The notes below the pieces were generated by a model that saw only the letters and a list, made by a program, of their open reading frames with translations, made no database searches and was not told where the DNA came from. Positions 1-7,860 of a stretch of DNA of 26,120 nucleotides are shown here, in pieces. Numbering within the stretch: position 1 is the first letter of the stretch; every line of letters starts with the position of its first letter. Source of the DNA: CBDFHV01 sp965247705 (GTDB taxonomy: Bacteria > Pseudomonadota > Alphaproteobacteria > Rhodospirillales > CAMCUA01); assembly GCA_965247705.1 (NCBI GenBank), contig CBDFHV010000062.1, forward strand, positions 1 to 26,120, read 5' to 3'. Both the position numbers and the translations under genes were made by a program.

Positions 1-2
1 AA

Positions 3-98
3 GAAAAGTACCGGCGGATCATGCATCGCACGCACATCTCGGGCGACCTGCCCTACTATCGGCGCGACGCGCCGCCGACATCCATCGCCGCCGAGTAG
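3..98 (+). CDS. TauD/TfdA-type Fe(II)/2-oxoglutarate dioxygenase, C-terminal fragment
   Basis: Only the last 31 codons lie in the window, in frame from base 3 to a TAG at 96-98. The visible peptide contains RRIMHRTHISGDLPYYRR, which closely resembles the C-terminal signature of TauD/TfdA dioxygenases (R-x-MHR-x-T/H-I-x-GD-x-PFYR), where the Arg of MHR lies in the 2-oxoglutarate-binding region. The metal ligands are upstream of the window, so activity and substrate cannot be judged. The next gene starts 38 bases downstream on the same strand, compatible with co-transcription. The family call rests on this short motif alone. Confidence 0.6.
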   Translation, partial: EKYRRIMHRTHISGDLPYYRRDAPPTSIAAE

Positions 99-136
99 AG
101 CTGCGAGCGCTTCGAGAGGAACAAGGAATAAATCGC

Positions 137-889
137 ATGAACGATCAAATTTCGCCCCAGGAATGGCAGACCCGCGTCGATCTCGCGGCCGCCTATCGGC
201 TGGTCGATTACTACGGGATGGCGGACGTGGTGGGCACCCACATCTCGGCCCGCGTGCCGGGTGAACCCGAGCACTTTCTGCTCAATCCCCATGGCCTGTT
301 CTTCGAGGAAATCACCGCCTCGAGCCTGCTCAAGGTCAATATGAAGGGCGAAGTGGTAAGCGAGAGCAACCACACCATCAACCAGGCGGGCTTCACTATC
401 CACAGCGCTATTCTGGAAGGCCGCAAGGACCTCAATTCCGCCCTTCATACCCATTCCGTCGCCGGTATGGCGGTCTCCTGCATGGCCGAGGGGCTGATGA
501 CCCTGACCCAGCATGCGCTGCGCTTTCACGGGCGGGTCTCGTACCATGACTATGAGGGGGTGGCGAACGACCTCGACGAACGGGAGCGTCTGGCCCGCGA
601 CCTGGGGCCGGAAAACCTGACCCTGATCCTGCGCAACCACGGCCTGCTGACCACCGGGCGCAGCGTGGCGGAATCCTTCAACCTCATGTTCTATCTGGAG
701 AAATCCTGCATGGCCCAGATCGAGGTGATGACCATGAAGGCGGCCGGCGGCACGGTCATCGAGCTTGACGAGGATTTGTGCGAGGACCAGGCGGACTACA
801 TGTGGGGACGCTCCCAGACCCACGGCGAACGGGCCTGGCCGGGACACCTTAGGCGCCTGGACCGCCTCTGCCCCGACTACAAGCACTGA
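137..889 (+). CDS. class II aldolase/adducin family protein
   Basis: This 250-residue protein has the full class II aldolase/adducin fold, the zinc-dependent family of L-fuculose-phosphate-type aldolases, dehydratases and decarboxylases. Visible landmarks are GTHISARVPG (33-42), LNPHGLFFEEI (49-59), the zinc-ligand pair HTH (104-106) and the third ligand region RNHGLLTTG (166-174). An AAGGA ribosome-binding site at 122-126 precedes the ATG. The conserved zinc ligands argue for an enzyme rather than a structural adducin-like protein. Substrate cannot be read from sequence; many relatives of this subgroup are annotated only as family members. It follows the dioxygenase tail closely, so both may belong to one catabolic operon. 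Confidence 0.9.
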   Translation: MNDQISPQEWQTRVDLAAAYRLVDYYGMADVVGTHISARVPGEPEHFLLNPHGLFFEEITASSLLKVNMKGEVVSESNHTINQAGFTIHSAILEGRKDLNSALHTHSVAGMAVSCMAEGLMTLTQHALRFHGRVSYHDYEGVANDLDERERLARDLGPENLTLILRNHGLLTTGRSVAESFNLMFYLEKSCMAQIEVMTMKAAGGTVIELDEDLCEDQADYMWGRSQTHGERAWPGHLRRLDRLCPDYKH

Positions 890-938
890 TTCCGAGGAGC
901 GGTTGATTTGACCCCGAGCCGCCACAGGCGCAACGGTC

Positions 939-1005
939 GGGCCGGTCTGAGACCGGCCCCTACGCCCTTGGTTTACTTGCGTAGGGGCGGGTCTGAGACC
1001 CGCCC
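939..1005. repeat. paired palindromic (REP-like) intergenic repeat
   Basis: Two hairpins lie side by side: GGGCCGGTC-TGA-GACCGGCCC (939-959) and GGGCGGGTC-TGA-GACCCGCCC (985-1005). Both have 9-base stems and the same TGA loop. The segment between them is itself flanked by complementary CTACGC and GCGTAG, so a larger cruciform is possible. It sits between the convergent aldolase gene and xerD, where it could also act as a bidirectional terminator, although no T-run follows. The rest of the 194-base gap shows nothing else recognisable. Confidence 0.75.
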
Positions 1006-1083
1006 ACCCCCCTCTCAGTGGAGCATCCAAGAGCCGCGAGCGAGTCATATCATTGGCTCCTTGGTACGAGCTCCGGCGGCGAA

Positions 1084-2055
1084 TCAGGATGGGGTTGAAC
1101 CCCCTTCGGCCAGCGGATGGGCGCGGTTGACCAGGTCCCGCAGCCGCGATTCCAGCACGTGGGTATAGATCTGGGTGGTGGCGATGTCGGCGTGGCCGAG
1201 GAGCTGCTGCAAGGCCCGCAGGTCGGCCCCGTGGGCGAGCAGGTGGCTGGCGAAGGAATGGCGCAGCACGTGGGGCGAGACCCGGCGCGGATCGAGCGCG
1301 GCGTCGATGGCGAGCTGTTTGATCATCTGGGCGAAACGGGCCCGGGTCAGATGGCCGTCGCGGCTGCGCGAGGGGAACAGCCAGCGGTCTCGATCCCCCG
1401 CCCGGCCCTTGGGCAAAAACCGTTCGCGGACCAGGCGGTAGGCGGCGACGGCCTGTTGGGCAGGCACGCCCAAGGGCACCATCCGTTCCTTGTCGCCCTT
1501 TCCGCGGACCACCAGCAGGGCGCCGTCCCGGGACAGGGCCGACACCGGCAGGGCGACCAGTTCCGACACCCTGAGGCCGGTTGCGTAGAGGGCCTCCATA
1601 AGGGCCATCAGGCGCAGCCCCTCAGGACCTTGGCGCATGCGCGCGGCCTCCAGCAACGCCTTGACCTCCTCCTCGCTCAGGTAGCGGGGCAGGGTGCGGC
1701 CCTGCCGAGGCGAGTCCACGCCGGTCACGGGATCGTCCGCGCGCACGCCTTCGGTGACCAGAAAACGGTAAAACTGGCGCAAGGCCGACAGCCGCCGGGC
1801 GCTTGTTCGCGGCGCCATGCCGGCGCCGGCCAGACTGGCCAGATAGGCGCGCGCATCGCCGGCAAGAGCTCCGTCCAAGGCGCGACCGCGGCGGGCGCAG
1901 AAAGCGGCGAAGTCGGTCAGATCGCGCCCATAGGAGTCGATGGTGTTGACCGCCGCGCCCCGTTCGGCGGTCAACATGTCGAGGAAGGCATCCAGGTGCC
2001 GGTTCGCCGCCACGACGGATCTTCCGCCGCCAACCGTTCGGCGACCGCGGCTCAT
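1084..2055 (-). CDS. xerD: site-specific tyrosine recombinase XerD
   Basis: This 323-residue tyrosine recombinase resolves chromosome dimers at dif together with XerC under FtsK control. The N-terminal SAM-like core-binding domain spans about residues 15-105 and the catalytic domain about 125-310. All catalytic residues are visible: R162 (ATGLRVSEL), K186 (RGKGDKE), H262 and R265 (HVLRHSFASHLL), H288 (LLGHADI) and Y297 (TTQIYTHV). The ATG at 2055 overlaps the TGA of the upstream gene as ATGA, which suggests translational coupling and decides the start; the frame stays open further upstream but only as a shadow of that gene. XerD rather than XerC is inferred from neighbours (next to aroK-aroB, as in other Alphaproteobacteria) and sequence; a phylogeny would settle it. 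Confidence 0.9.
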   Translation of the reverse strand: MSRGRRTVGGGRSVVAANRHLDAFLDMLTAERGAAVNTIDSYGRDLTDFAAFCARRGRALDGALAGDARAYLASLAGAGMAPRTSARRLSALRQFYRFLVTEGVRADDPVTGVDSPRQGRTLPRYLSEEEVKALLEAARMRQGPEGLRLMALMEALYATGLRVSELVALPVSALSRDGALLVVRGKGDKERMVPLGVPAQQAVAAYRLVRERFLPKGRAGDRDRWLFPSRSRDGHLTRARFAQMIKQLAIDAALDPRRVSPHVLRHSFASHLLAHGADLRALQQLLGHADIATTQIYTHVLESRLRDLVNRAHPLAEGGSTPS

Positions 2056-3134
2056 AGTCCCGCCGCCACCGCCGCTTCGATGGCGAACCGCCGTGCGTCC
2101 GCCTCCAATCCGATTCGCATGAGGTTTTCGATGACGCGACCGGTGACGATGGGGCTGGCTTCGGCGGGACCCTCCTCGCCCATGGCAATCAGCGCCAACA
2201 GCACCGTTTCCCCGATCCGTCCCTCCGTGGCGGCCACCTCCAGTCGGTGCCAGACGGCGCTGCTGGGCAACGGGGCCAGGGACCGGCCCTGGTAACGAAG
2301 TGTCTCGACCCACAAGGTCTCCGGCACCGACTCGCCGAGGGCAGACAGCAGGGTGAACAGCACCACGGCTTGCCGGGCCGCTCCCTCCCGGGCCTGGGCC
2401 TGTCGCCACCAGGTTTCCAGGTCCGCCGGGGTGACGCCGGTCGCTTCCGCAGCGCCGGTCAGGCGCAGGATCGGCTCCAACGCGACCACCGGATCGGCCT
2501 CGTTGGGACCGCTACGCCGCAAGGTGCGCATCAGTGCCAGCCAGTCGATCGCCCGTTCCGGCGCGCCACCGATCAGCAGCGCACGGGCCGCCTCGGGCGC
2601 GAACCAGGCCACCACCGGGTCGGCCGGAATGGTCTTGAGAACCGGCAGGAAGGTGCGCACGGCGGACCCGTAACGGCCGCTCTCCCGGCCCAGGCGGTGA
2701 GCATGGGCAACCGCTTCCGCCCGGGCGGCCGGAAGGGCCTCTTCGACGGCCGTGCGGTACAGCAGCGCCCGACCCGCGGGGCCTCCTTCGGACTCCGCCC
2801 ATGTCAAGGGGTTGGATAGGGCGTCGTCGGGAAAGGCTATTCTGTCGTACAGGTGCCGCAGGGCATCGGTGGACAGGACTCCCGCGATCTCGGCCCGTTC
2901 GGCGGCCTCCAGGCGCAGTTCCATACTCAGAACCTTGTTGCCGGCGAAGTGGTTCAACACGGCAGGCCCGTTCGCCGCCAGGGCGTCGGCGGAAACGGTC
3001 ACCTTGGCCCAGGAGGCCATGGCAAGGTGGAGGATCCCGGCATTGGCCAAGCTTTCGGGCGGCTTGGCTGCGGTGCCCAACAGAACGTCCATCAAGGTAA
3101 AATAGTTGCGATCGGTAGCGCCCGTCTCCCGCAA
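2052..3134 (-). CDS. conserved alpha-helical hypothetical protein, C-terminal part of a frameshifted gene
   Basis: The open frame from 2052 has its first possible initiator at a TTG (3134), but coding-like sequence continues upstream without a stop: residues LIDDYWPKLVAFCQVLAGEA are encoded at about 3162-3221 before that TTG. It is therefore most likely the C-terminal part of the gene whose start lies at 3218-3931, with one base lost or gained near 3222-3232. The product is rich in Ala, Leu, Glu and Arg, predicted helical, with no recognisable enzyme motif. It overlaps xerD by ATGA. A secreted protein of unknown function in this position next to xerD and aroK is, as I recall, usual in Rhodospirillales. 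No function is assigned. The TTG-initiated version is possible but has no ribosome-binding site that I can see. Confidence 0.7.
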   Translation of the reverse strand: MRETGATDRNYFTLMDVLLGTAAKPPESLANAGILHLAMASWAKVTVSADALAANGPAVLNHFAGNKVLSMELRLEAAERAEIAGVLSTDALRHLYDRIAFPDDALSNPLTWAESEGGPAGRALLYRTAVEEALPAARAEAVAHAHRLGRESGRYGSAVRTFLPVLKTIPADPVVAWFAPEAARALLIGGAPERAIDWLALMRTLRRSGPNEADPVVALEPILRLTGAAEATGVTPADLETWWRQAQAREGAARQAVVLFTLLSALGESVPETLWVETLRYQGRSLAPLPSSAVWHRLEVAATEGRIGETVLLALIAMGEEGPAEASPIVTGRVIENLMRIGLEADARRFAIEAAVAAGL

Positions 3135-3217
3135 CAGGGAAACGCTGAGCGCCGCCCGGTCCGCCTCCCCGGCCAGAACCTGGCAAAAGGCGACCAGCTT
3201 CGGCCAGTAATCGTCTA

Positions 3218-3931
3218 TTAATCGGTGGCTATTCCGGCATCGGCGGCATCGGTGGCATCGGCGGCATCGGCGGCCGCGGCGGCAAGGGAACAGGCTCGCG
3301 CATGATCGTTCGCCAGCAGCCGCGACTCGCTTTCAACCCGGTCCAGGCGCGGGTCTTCGAACCGGCCGGCCACCGCCGCCAACAGATTGCCCACCCCTTG
3401 AAGATCGCCCATTTCGGCAAGGAGCGAGGCGCGAAGGGCCAGAAGATTGGTGCTCGAAGACCCCTCCGGCGCCGTGGCGGCCGAAAGCAGAAGGCGTCGC
3501 GCCAGGTCTCGCATGGCCGCCGAAGTCGTACGGACGGGCAACTCGGATAATACGGCCTCGACGACCGAACGGGGGGTGCCAGCCCACATGGCGCTACCGA
3601 ACCCGCCTTCGGCTTCCCCGAGGATACCAACGGATTCCGCGGCGATGGTTTCCAGGGTATCGATGCGGACGCTTTCCTCGCCGGCCTTGGGCGATTTGTC
3701 CGTCACGGCGCCGCCGGGCGATTCCGCGGGCTTCGGCGGCGGCTGCAACGTCCGCGGTTTCAGGGTGCGAGGTCGTGGCGCCTCGGACCCCGAACCTTGA
3801 GCCCAAGGGGCCGTCGTGCCCAACAACAGGACGGAGGCGAGAATGGCGATCGCGAACCAGGACCGTGGCGCGCACGCCCGGCGGCCGTCGATGGCGTTCA
3901 ACGGCGTCGATCCAGGGACGCAGCGGACCAC
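3218..3931 (-). CDS. secreted hypothetical protein, N-terminal part of a frameshifted gene
   Basis: This is a 237-codon frame starting at GTG 3931 (a TTG further in is an alternative). It has a signal peptide: a basic stretch ending RSW, a hydrophobic core FAIAILASVLLLG, and a likely cleavage after APWAQG near residue 46. A Pro-rich segment (PRPRTLKPRTLQPPPKP) follows, then an Ala/Leu-rich helical region. It ends abruptly after an AAD/AAT repeat with TAA at 3218, exactly where the next frame picks up a plausible continuation, so I read the two as one broken gene of about 570 codons. The product would act in the periplasm or outside the inner membrane. It lies 9 bases after the 46-residue gene and before xerD. 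Function unknown. Confidence 0.65.
   Translation of the reverse strand: MVRCVPGSTPLNAIDGRRACAPRSWFAIAILASVLLLGTTAPWAQGSGSEAPRPRTLKPRTLQPPPKPAESPGGAVTDKSPKAGEESVRIDTLETIAAESVGILGEAEGGFGSAMWAGTPRSVVEAVLSELPVRTTSAAMRDLARRLLLSAATAPEGSSSTNLLALRASLLAEMGDLQGVGNLLAAVAGRFEDPRLDRVESESRLLANDHARACSLAAAAADAADATDAADAGIATD
3235..3285. repeat. 9-bp tandem repeat encoding Ala-Ala-Asp/Thr units
   Basis: About five imperfect copies of a CGGCGGCAT-type 9-mer (plus strand) run from 3235 to 3285. On the minus strand they encode a run of AAD/AAT triplets in the broken secreted-protein gene. Whole-unit slippage would not change frame, so the repeat by itself does not explain the stop at 3218, but it lies next to the frame break and is a site where copying errors are likely. 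Confidence 0.7.
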
Positions 3932-3940
3932 AGTCCGCCC

Positions 3941-4081
3941 CTAGCGCGGAAAGCGATCATCGGGAAGGGTCTTCTCCACTTTCGTTGATGGCGGGGGAAT
4001 GTCCCAGGTGGCCAGAAACACGGCGCCGCCGGCCAAGACGAGAAAAAGGACAATCCCCACCAATCGAGACAGAAACCGCAT
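3941..4081 (-). CDS. 46-residue single-pass membrane protein, conserved-looking small ORF
   Basis: The frame runs from ATG 4081 to TAG 3941-3943. It begins MRFLSRLVG, continues with a hydrophobic span (about residues 8-25: VGIVLFLVLAGGAVFLAT) and ends with a short soluble tail, WDIPPPSTKVEKTLPDDRF. This layout (basic start, one membrane span or uncleaved signal anchor, short periplasmic tail with a DIPPP motif) looks selected rather than random. The neighbouring frames contain only shadow translations. From memory, similar tiny proteins ending in a WDIP...VEK..PD.RF pattern occur next to aroK in related genomes; that recollection would need a search. It is the first gene of the minus-strand set leading to xerD and lies 9 bases before the secreted-protein gene. 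Function unknown. Confidence 0.7.
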   Translation of the reverse strand: MRFLSRLVGIVLFLVLAGGAVFLATWDIPPPSTKVEKTLPDDRFPR

Positions 4082-4158
4082 GCCTTCGGTCTGCTTCCCT
4101 TCACGCCCGATGCCGCGTCGGCGGAAACGGGCACCACGTCACCGCCGAGGACCGCGCG

Positions 4159-4187
4159 GGGACAACCTCCGGAGAGTATGCTAAAAT
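4159..4187 (+). promoter_or_regulatory. candidate sigma70-type promoter for aroK-aroB
   Basis: GGGACA (4159-4164, four of six matches to TTGACA) is followed after 17 bases by TAAAAT (4182-4187, five of six matches to TATAAT), in the only AT-rich patch of the 209-base divergent gap. Transcription would begin about 95 bases before the aroK ATG. Prediction from spacing and consensus only. Confidence 0.4.
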
Positions 4188-4200
4188 CAGAATATGTCGA
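4173..4200 (-). promoter_or_regulatory. candidate divergent promoter for the small ORF, secreted protein and xerD
   Basis: On the minus strand TCGACA (4200-4195, five of six matches to TTGACA) is followed after 16 bases by TACTCT (4178-4173, a weak -10). It overlaps the aroK promoter candidate, so the two directions could compete. Low confidence because the -10 is poor. Confidence 0.25.
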
Positions 4201-4290
4201 GTTTTCGGCAGTGTATCGGGTCCCCCGGGCGCAATCAACGGCGGTCCCCGGCGGGATCGCGGATCACCCAACGGAGTTGACGGAACGACG

Positions 4291-4836
4291 ATGACGGAAA
4301 AACCTGCTTCGACCGGCGATCGCGCGATCGTTCTGGTCGGACTGATGGGGTCGGGAAAGACCAGCGTGGGGAAGCGGCTGGCCAGACGACTCGGCCTGCC
4401 CTTCACCGACGCCGACGCGGAAATTGTTCGGGCGGCAGGTTGCTCGATCGCCGATATCTTCGAGCTATACGGCGAGGCGGAGTTCCGCAGCGGCGAAAGA
4501 CGGGTCATCGAACGACTGCTGTCCCAGGGAGCCCAAGTACTGGCCACGGGCGGTGGGGCCTTCATGGACCCCGAAACCCGGGCCCGGATAGGCAAGACCG
4601 GCGTTTCCGTCTGGTTGCGCGCCGATCTCAATGTGCTGGTGCGGCGCATCGGCCGGCGGACCGGCCGGCCGCTTCTTGCCGGCGGGGATCCCAAGGATAT
4701 TCTCGGCAAGCTCATGGCGCAGCGCAATGACGTCTACGCCTTGGCCGACGTCACCGTGGATACGGGCGAAGGGTCCACCGAGGCGACCGTCGATCGTGTG
4801 CTGGAAGGCCTGTCAACGGTCAAGACCCCGGCATGA
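4291..4836 (+). CDS. aroK: shikimate kinase AroK
   Basis: The 181-residue enzyme phosphorylates shikimate to shikimate-3-phosphate with ATP, the fifth step towards chorismate, in the cytoplasm. Visible features are the Walker A loop GLMGSGKTSVGK (17-28), shikimate-binding D40/D42 (FTDAD), R66 (EFRSGE), the GGG loop at 87-89 (ATGGGAF) and the lid Arg segment RRTGRPLL (122-129). Length is normal for the family. The ATG at 4291 is chosen because homology begins just after it; the frame stays open far upstream, but that part has no coding character. A GGAG lies at 4273-4276, somewhat distant. The stop overlaps the aroB start as ATGA, so the two are coupled, the classic aroK-aroB order. Confidence 0.95.
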   Translation: MTEKPASTGDRAIVLVGLMGSGKTSVGKRLARRLGLPFTDADAEIVRAAGCSIADIFELYGEAEFRSGERRVIERLLSQGAQVLATGGGAFMDPETRARIGKTGVSVWLRADLNVLVRRIGRRTGRPLLAGGDPKDILGKLMAQRNDVYALADVTVDTGEGSTEATVDRVLEGLSTVKTPA

Positions 4837-5972
4837 CGGTATCGGAACGTTCGGTGGCCGATCCCACGGCGACCCAGACCGTCGATCTGGGCGAGCGGTC
4901 CTACGAGATCCACGTGGGCGAGGGGCTTCTCGCCGCCGCGGACCGATATCTGCCGCCGGTGATGCCCCGGCCGCGGGCAATCGTTGTCACCGACCGGAAC
5001 GTGGCGGACCGATATCTGGAAACGGTCCTTCAGGCCCTGGGCCGGGGTGGAATCGCGTGCGCGGACGTGGTGCTGCCCACCGGCGAGCAGACCAAGGACA
5101 TCGCCCACCTTTCCGAACTCACCGACCGACTGCTCGACGCCCGAATCGAACGGGGAACGACCCTGATCGCGCTGGGCGGCGGGGTGATCGGAGATCTGAC
5201 CGGGTTCGCCGCGGCCATCCTATTGCGCGGCGTACCGTTCGTGCAGATTCCCACCACCCTGCTGGCGCAGGTGGACAGCTCGGTGGGCGGCAAGACGGGT
5301 ATCAACACCCGCCAGGGCAAGAACATGTTGGGCGCCTTCTATCAGCCCAGCCTGGTGCTGGCGGATACCACGACCCTCGATTCGCTGCCGCGCCGGGAAC
5401 TGCTGGCCGGCTATGCGGAGGTTGCCAAATACGGGTTGCTCGGCAACGAAGCCTTCTTTCGCTGGCTGGAATCCCATGGTGAGGCGGTCTGCGCCGGGGA
5501 CCATTCCGCTCAGCGCCACGCCATTGTCACCAGTTGCGCCGCCAAGGCGACCATCGTCGCCGACGACGAACGGGAATCGGGCCACCGCGCCCTTCTCAAC
5601 CTGGGCCATACCTTCGGCCACGCCTTGGAGGCCGAGACCGGGTTTAGCGACCGGCTGCTGCACGGCGAGGCGGTCGCCATCGGCATGGTGATGGCGTTCG
5701 ATCTTTCCGTGACCCTGAACCTGTGTCCGCCCGGAGACGCGGCGCGGGTCCGCCGGCATTTCGCCCACATCGGCCTGCCGACGGACCTGGACGGACTGGT
5801 CGGTTCGACCTGGACGGCCGACGGCCTGCTTCAGCACATGTTCTCCGACAAGAAGGTCGACGACGGCCGGTTGACCCTTATCCTGGTGCGTGGAATTGGC
5901 GAAGCCTTCATCGAACGGTCCGTTGCCGTGGATCGGGTGCGCGAGACCTGGCGTCGCGCCCTGTTGCGTTGA
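4833..5972 (+). CDS. aroB: 3-dehydroquinate synthase AroB
   Basis: The 379-residue enzyme converts DAHP to 3-dehydroquinate, the second shikimate-pathway step, using NAD+ and a divalent metal. Key motifs are PTGEQTKD (82-89), the nucleotide-binding loop GGGVIGDLTG (115-124), SVGGKTGIN (150-158), and metal ligands E196 (GYAEVAKYG), H259 (LGHTFGHALE) and H277 (LLHGEAVAIG). Length and motif order are complete. The start overlaps the aroK stop by four bases, which indicates translational coupling. Confidence 0.97.
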   Translation: MTVSERSVADPTATQTVDLGERSYEIHVGEGLLAAADRYLPPVMPRPRAIVVTDRNVADRYLETVLQALGRGGIACADVVLPTGEQTKDIAHLSELTDRLLDARIERGTTLIALGGGVIGDLTGFAAAILLRGVPFVQIPTTLLAQVDSSVGGKTGINTRQGKNMLGAFYQPSLVLADTTTLDSLPRRELLAGYAEVAKYGLLGNEAFFRWLESHGEAVCAGDHSAQRHAIVTSCAAKATIVADDERESGHRALLNLGHTFGHALEAETGFSDRLLHGEAVAIGMVMAFDLSVTLNLCPPGDAARVRRHFAHIGLPTDLDGLVGSTWTADGLLQHMFSDKKVDDGRLTLILVRGIGEAFIERSVAVDRVRETWRRALLR

Positions 5973-6036
5973 CCAGGAAGCCCGATGCGCCAGCCCGGCC
6001 GCGATTCATAGTCCAACCCGCAGATAGAGACCCATC

Positions 6037-7341
6037 ATGTTGGTTCTGATAAGCGCCATCGTCGTTCTTTTGGTGCTCTCCGCCCTCTTTTCCGGTTCCG
6101 AGACAGCCCTGACCGCCGCGTCCACACCGGTGATGCACCAGCTCGAACAGAAAGGCAGCCGGCGGGCAGGCATCGTAAATCGGCTCCATGCCAGAAAGGA
6201 GCGGTTGATTGGCGCCATTCTCCTCGGCAACAACCTGGTGAACATTCTGGCCTCGGCCCTGGCCACCAGCGCCCTCATCGGCATTTACGGGGAAGCAGGC
6301 GTTATCTACGCGACGGTCGTCATGACGCTGCTGATCCTGATATTCGCCGAGATGCTGCCGAAGACCTACGCCTTCAAGAACGCCAACAGCACCGCACTCG
6401 CCGTCGCCCCGGTCGTCAATGGGGTGGTGTGGCTGCTGGCCCCCGTGACGGCCACCATCCAGGCAATTATTCGGTCGGTTCTCAAGCCGTTCGGGGTGGA
6501 CGTGCAGGCCGACGAGATGTTGGGCAGCAATTACGAGGAGTTGCGGGGCGCCATCGACCTTCACGCCCGTGACGGTGCCGCCGAGACCAACGAGCGGGCC
6601 ATGTTGCGCAGCGTTCTGGACCTGTCGGAGGTGTGGGTAAGCGAGATCATGACCCACAGGCGCAATATGGTGACCATCAATGCCGAGTTGCCAACCGATA
6701 CCATCGTCGATGAGGTTCTCGAGAGCCCGTACACGCGCATTCCCCTATGGCGGGGTACGCCCGAAGAGGTCGTGGGCGTCCTTCACGCCAAGGCGCTGCT
6801 GCGCGCCGTTCGCGCCCGGGAGGGGGACCTGACGGAACTCGATACTCTGTCCCTGGCCGCCAGTCCTTGGTTCATCCCCGAGTCCACGTCCCTCCTCGAC
6901 CAGCTTCAGGCTTTCCGCGAACGCCATGAGCACTCCGCCCTGGTGGTCGACGAGTACGGCAGCCTGATGGGGGTCGTGACCCTGGAAGACATCCTCGAGG
7001 AGATCGTCGGCGAGATCACCGACGAGCACGATATCGCCGTGCCCGGCGTGCGGCCGCAACCGGACGGCAGCTACCTGGTGCAAGGCTCGGTGACGATACG
7101 CGACCTCAACCGGGAACTGGACTGGCACCTGCCGGACGAGGAGGCGGCCACCATCGCCGGCATGATCCTTCACGAATCCCGGCGCATCCCCGACGTGGGA
7201 CAGACCTTCCGCTTCCACGAATTCCGTTTCGAGATCGTCCGCCGTCAGCGACAGCGAATCGCCCTGGTTCGTCTAACACCGCCCGCCCCCGTGATGGCGC
7301 GCTTTTCCCATCCCGGCGGGCGGGATACACTCAGTCACTGA
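6037..7341 (+). CDS. CorC/HlyC (CNNM-like) family membrane protein with DUF21 and CBS domains
   Basis: This 434-residue protein has the full CNNM/CorC architecture. The DUF21 transmembrane domain covers about residues 1-185 (opening LISAIVVLLVLSALFSGSETAL, with GNNLVNI and FAEMLPKTYAFKNA). A pair of CBS domains follows (about 205-325, including EIMTHRRNM and VVDEYGSLMGVVTLEDILEEIVGEI), then a C-terminal CorC_HlyC domain (about 335-425). The SGSETAL motif is characteristic. Family members are linked to Mg2+ export or cobalt/magnesium resistance; the old 'hemolysin' name is historical. It lies 64 bases after aroB on the same strand, a neighbourhood common in Alphaproteobacteria. Transported ion is inferred, not shown. 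Confidence 0.9.
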   Translation: MLVLISAIVVLLVLSALFSGSETALTAASTPVMHQLEQKGSRRAGIVNRLHARKERLIGAILLGNNLVNILASALATSALIGIYGEAGVIYATVVMTLLILIFAEMLPKTYAFKNANSTALAVAPVVNGVVWLLAPVTATIQAIIRSVLKPFGVDVQADEMLGSNYEELRGAIDLHARDGAAETNERAMLRSVLDLSEVWVSEIMTHRRNMVTINAELPTDTIVDEVLESPYTRIPLWRGTPEEVVGVLHAKALLRAVRAREGDLTELDTLSLAASPWFIPESTSLLDQLQAFRERHEHSALVVDEYGSLMGVVTLEDILEEIVGEITDEHDIAVPGVRPQPDGSYLVQGSVTIRDLNRELDWHLPDEEAATIAGMILHESRRIPDVGQTFRFHEFRFEIVRRQRQRIALVRLTPPAPVMARFSHPGGRDTLSH

Positions 7342-7355
7342 CCAGGAGGTCTCCC

Positions 7356-7799
7356 ATGCACCTCACCATCGTTCCCGACATCGTCCAGGAACGCCAAATC
7401 GTTGCGCTTCCCGAATCGGCGACCGCCGTGGCGGCGGCCCGGGAAATGGCGCTGCACAATACCGCCGCCGTCATCATCGCCGGGGACGACGGAAAACTTG
7501 TGGGAATCGTCACCGAACGGGACCTGGCGCGCCGCGTGGTGGCGGAGGAACGGCCCGCCGATAGCACACCCCTGGCAGACATCATGACCCGCGATCCGGA
7601 CACGCTGTCGCCTCGGGATTCCGCCGTCGACGCGCTCGAACTGATGCGTGCCCGCCACTACCGCCATCTTCCCGTCGTCGACGGCGACCGCGTCGTCGCC
7701 ATGGTGTCGATCCGCGACCTCTACGCGGCGGTAAAGCTCAAGCTGGAGGACGACATCCGCGAAACGGAAGCCTTCGTTTTCGGAGACCGCATAGGCTAA
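7356..7799 (+). CDS. stand-alone two-CBS-domain protein
   Basis: This 147-residue protein consists almost only of two CBS domains. The first, about residues 5-60, includes AAVIIAGDDGKLVGIVTERDLARRV; the second, about 75-130, includes DIMTRDPDTLSP and HYRHLPVVDGDRVVAMVSIRDL. CBS pairs bind adenine nucleotides and act as energy or ionic-strength sensors for a partner. A strong AGGAGGT ribosome-binding site at 7344-7350 precedes the ATG. It starts 14 bases after the CorC-type gene, so it is probably its operon partner and could regulate it; that link is inference from spacing. Confidence 0.9.
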   Translation: MHLTIVPDIVQERQIVALPESATAVAAAREMALHNTAAVIIAGDDGKLVGIVTERDLARRVVAEERPADSTPLADIMTRDPDTLSPRDSAVDALELMRARHYRHLPVVDGDRVVAMVSIRDLYAAVKLKLEDDIRETEAFVFGDRIG

Positions 7800-7860
7800 G
7801 AGCATTTCTTGCTTTTGCGGAATAAGCGCCCGCCCCCGCTCCAAACGAAGGGATACCTCG

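Noticed and set aside
1117..2295. 392-codon plus-strand frame opposite xerD
   Set aside because: Antisense shadow typical of GC-rich coding DNA; xerD has all catalytic residues and the frame opposite has no recognisable motif.
3218..3240. Programmed ribosomal frameshift in the secreted-protein gene
   Set aside because: No slippery heptamer and no clear downstream hairpin; mutation or sequencing error is simpler.
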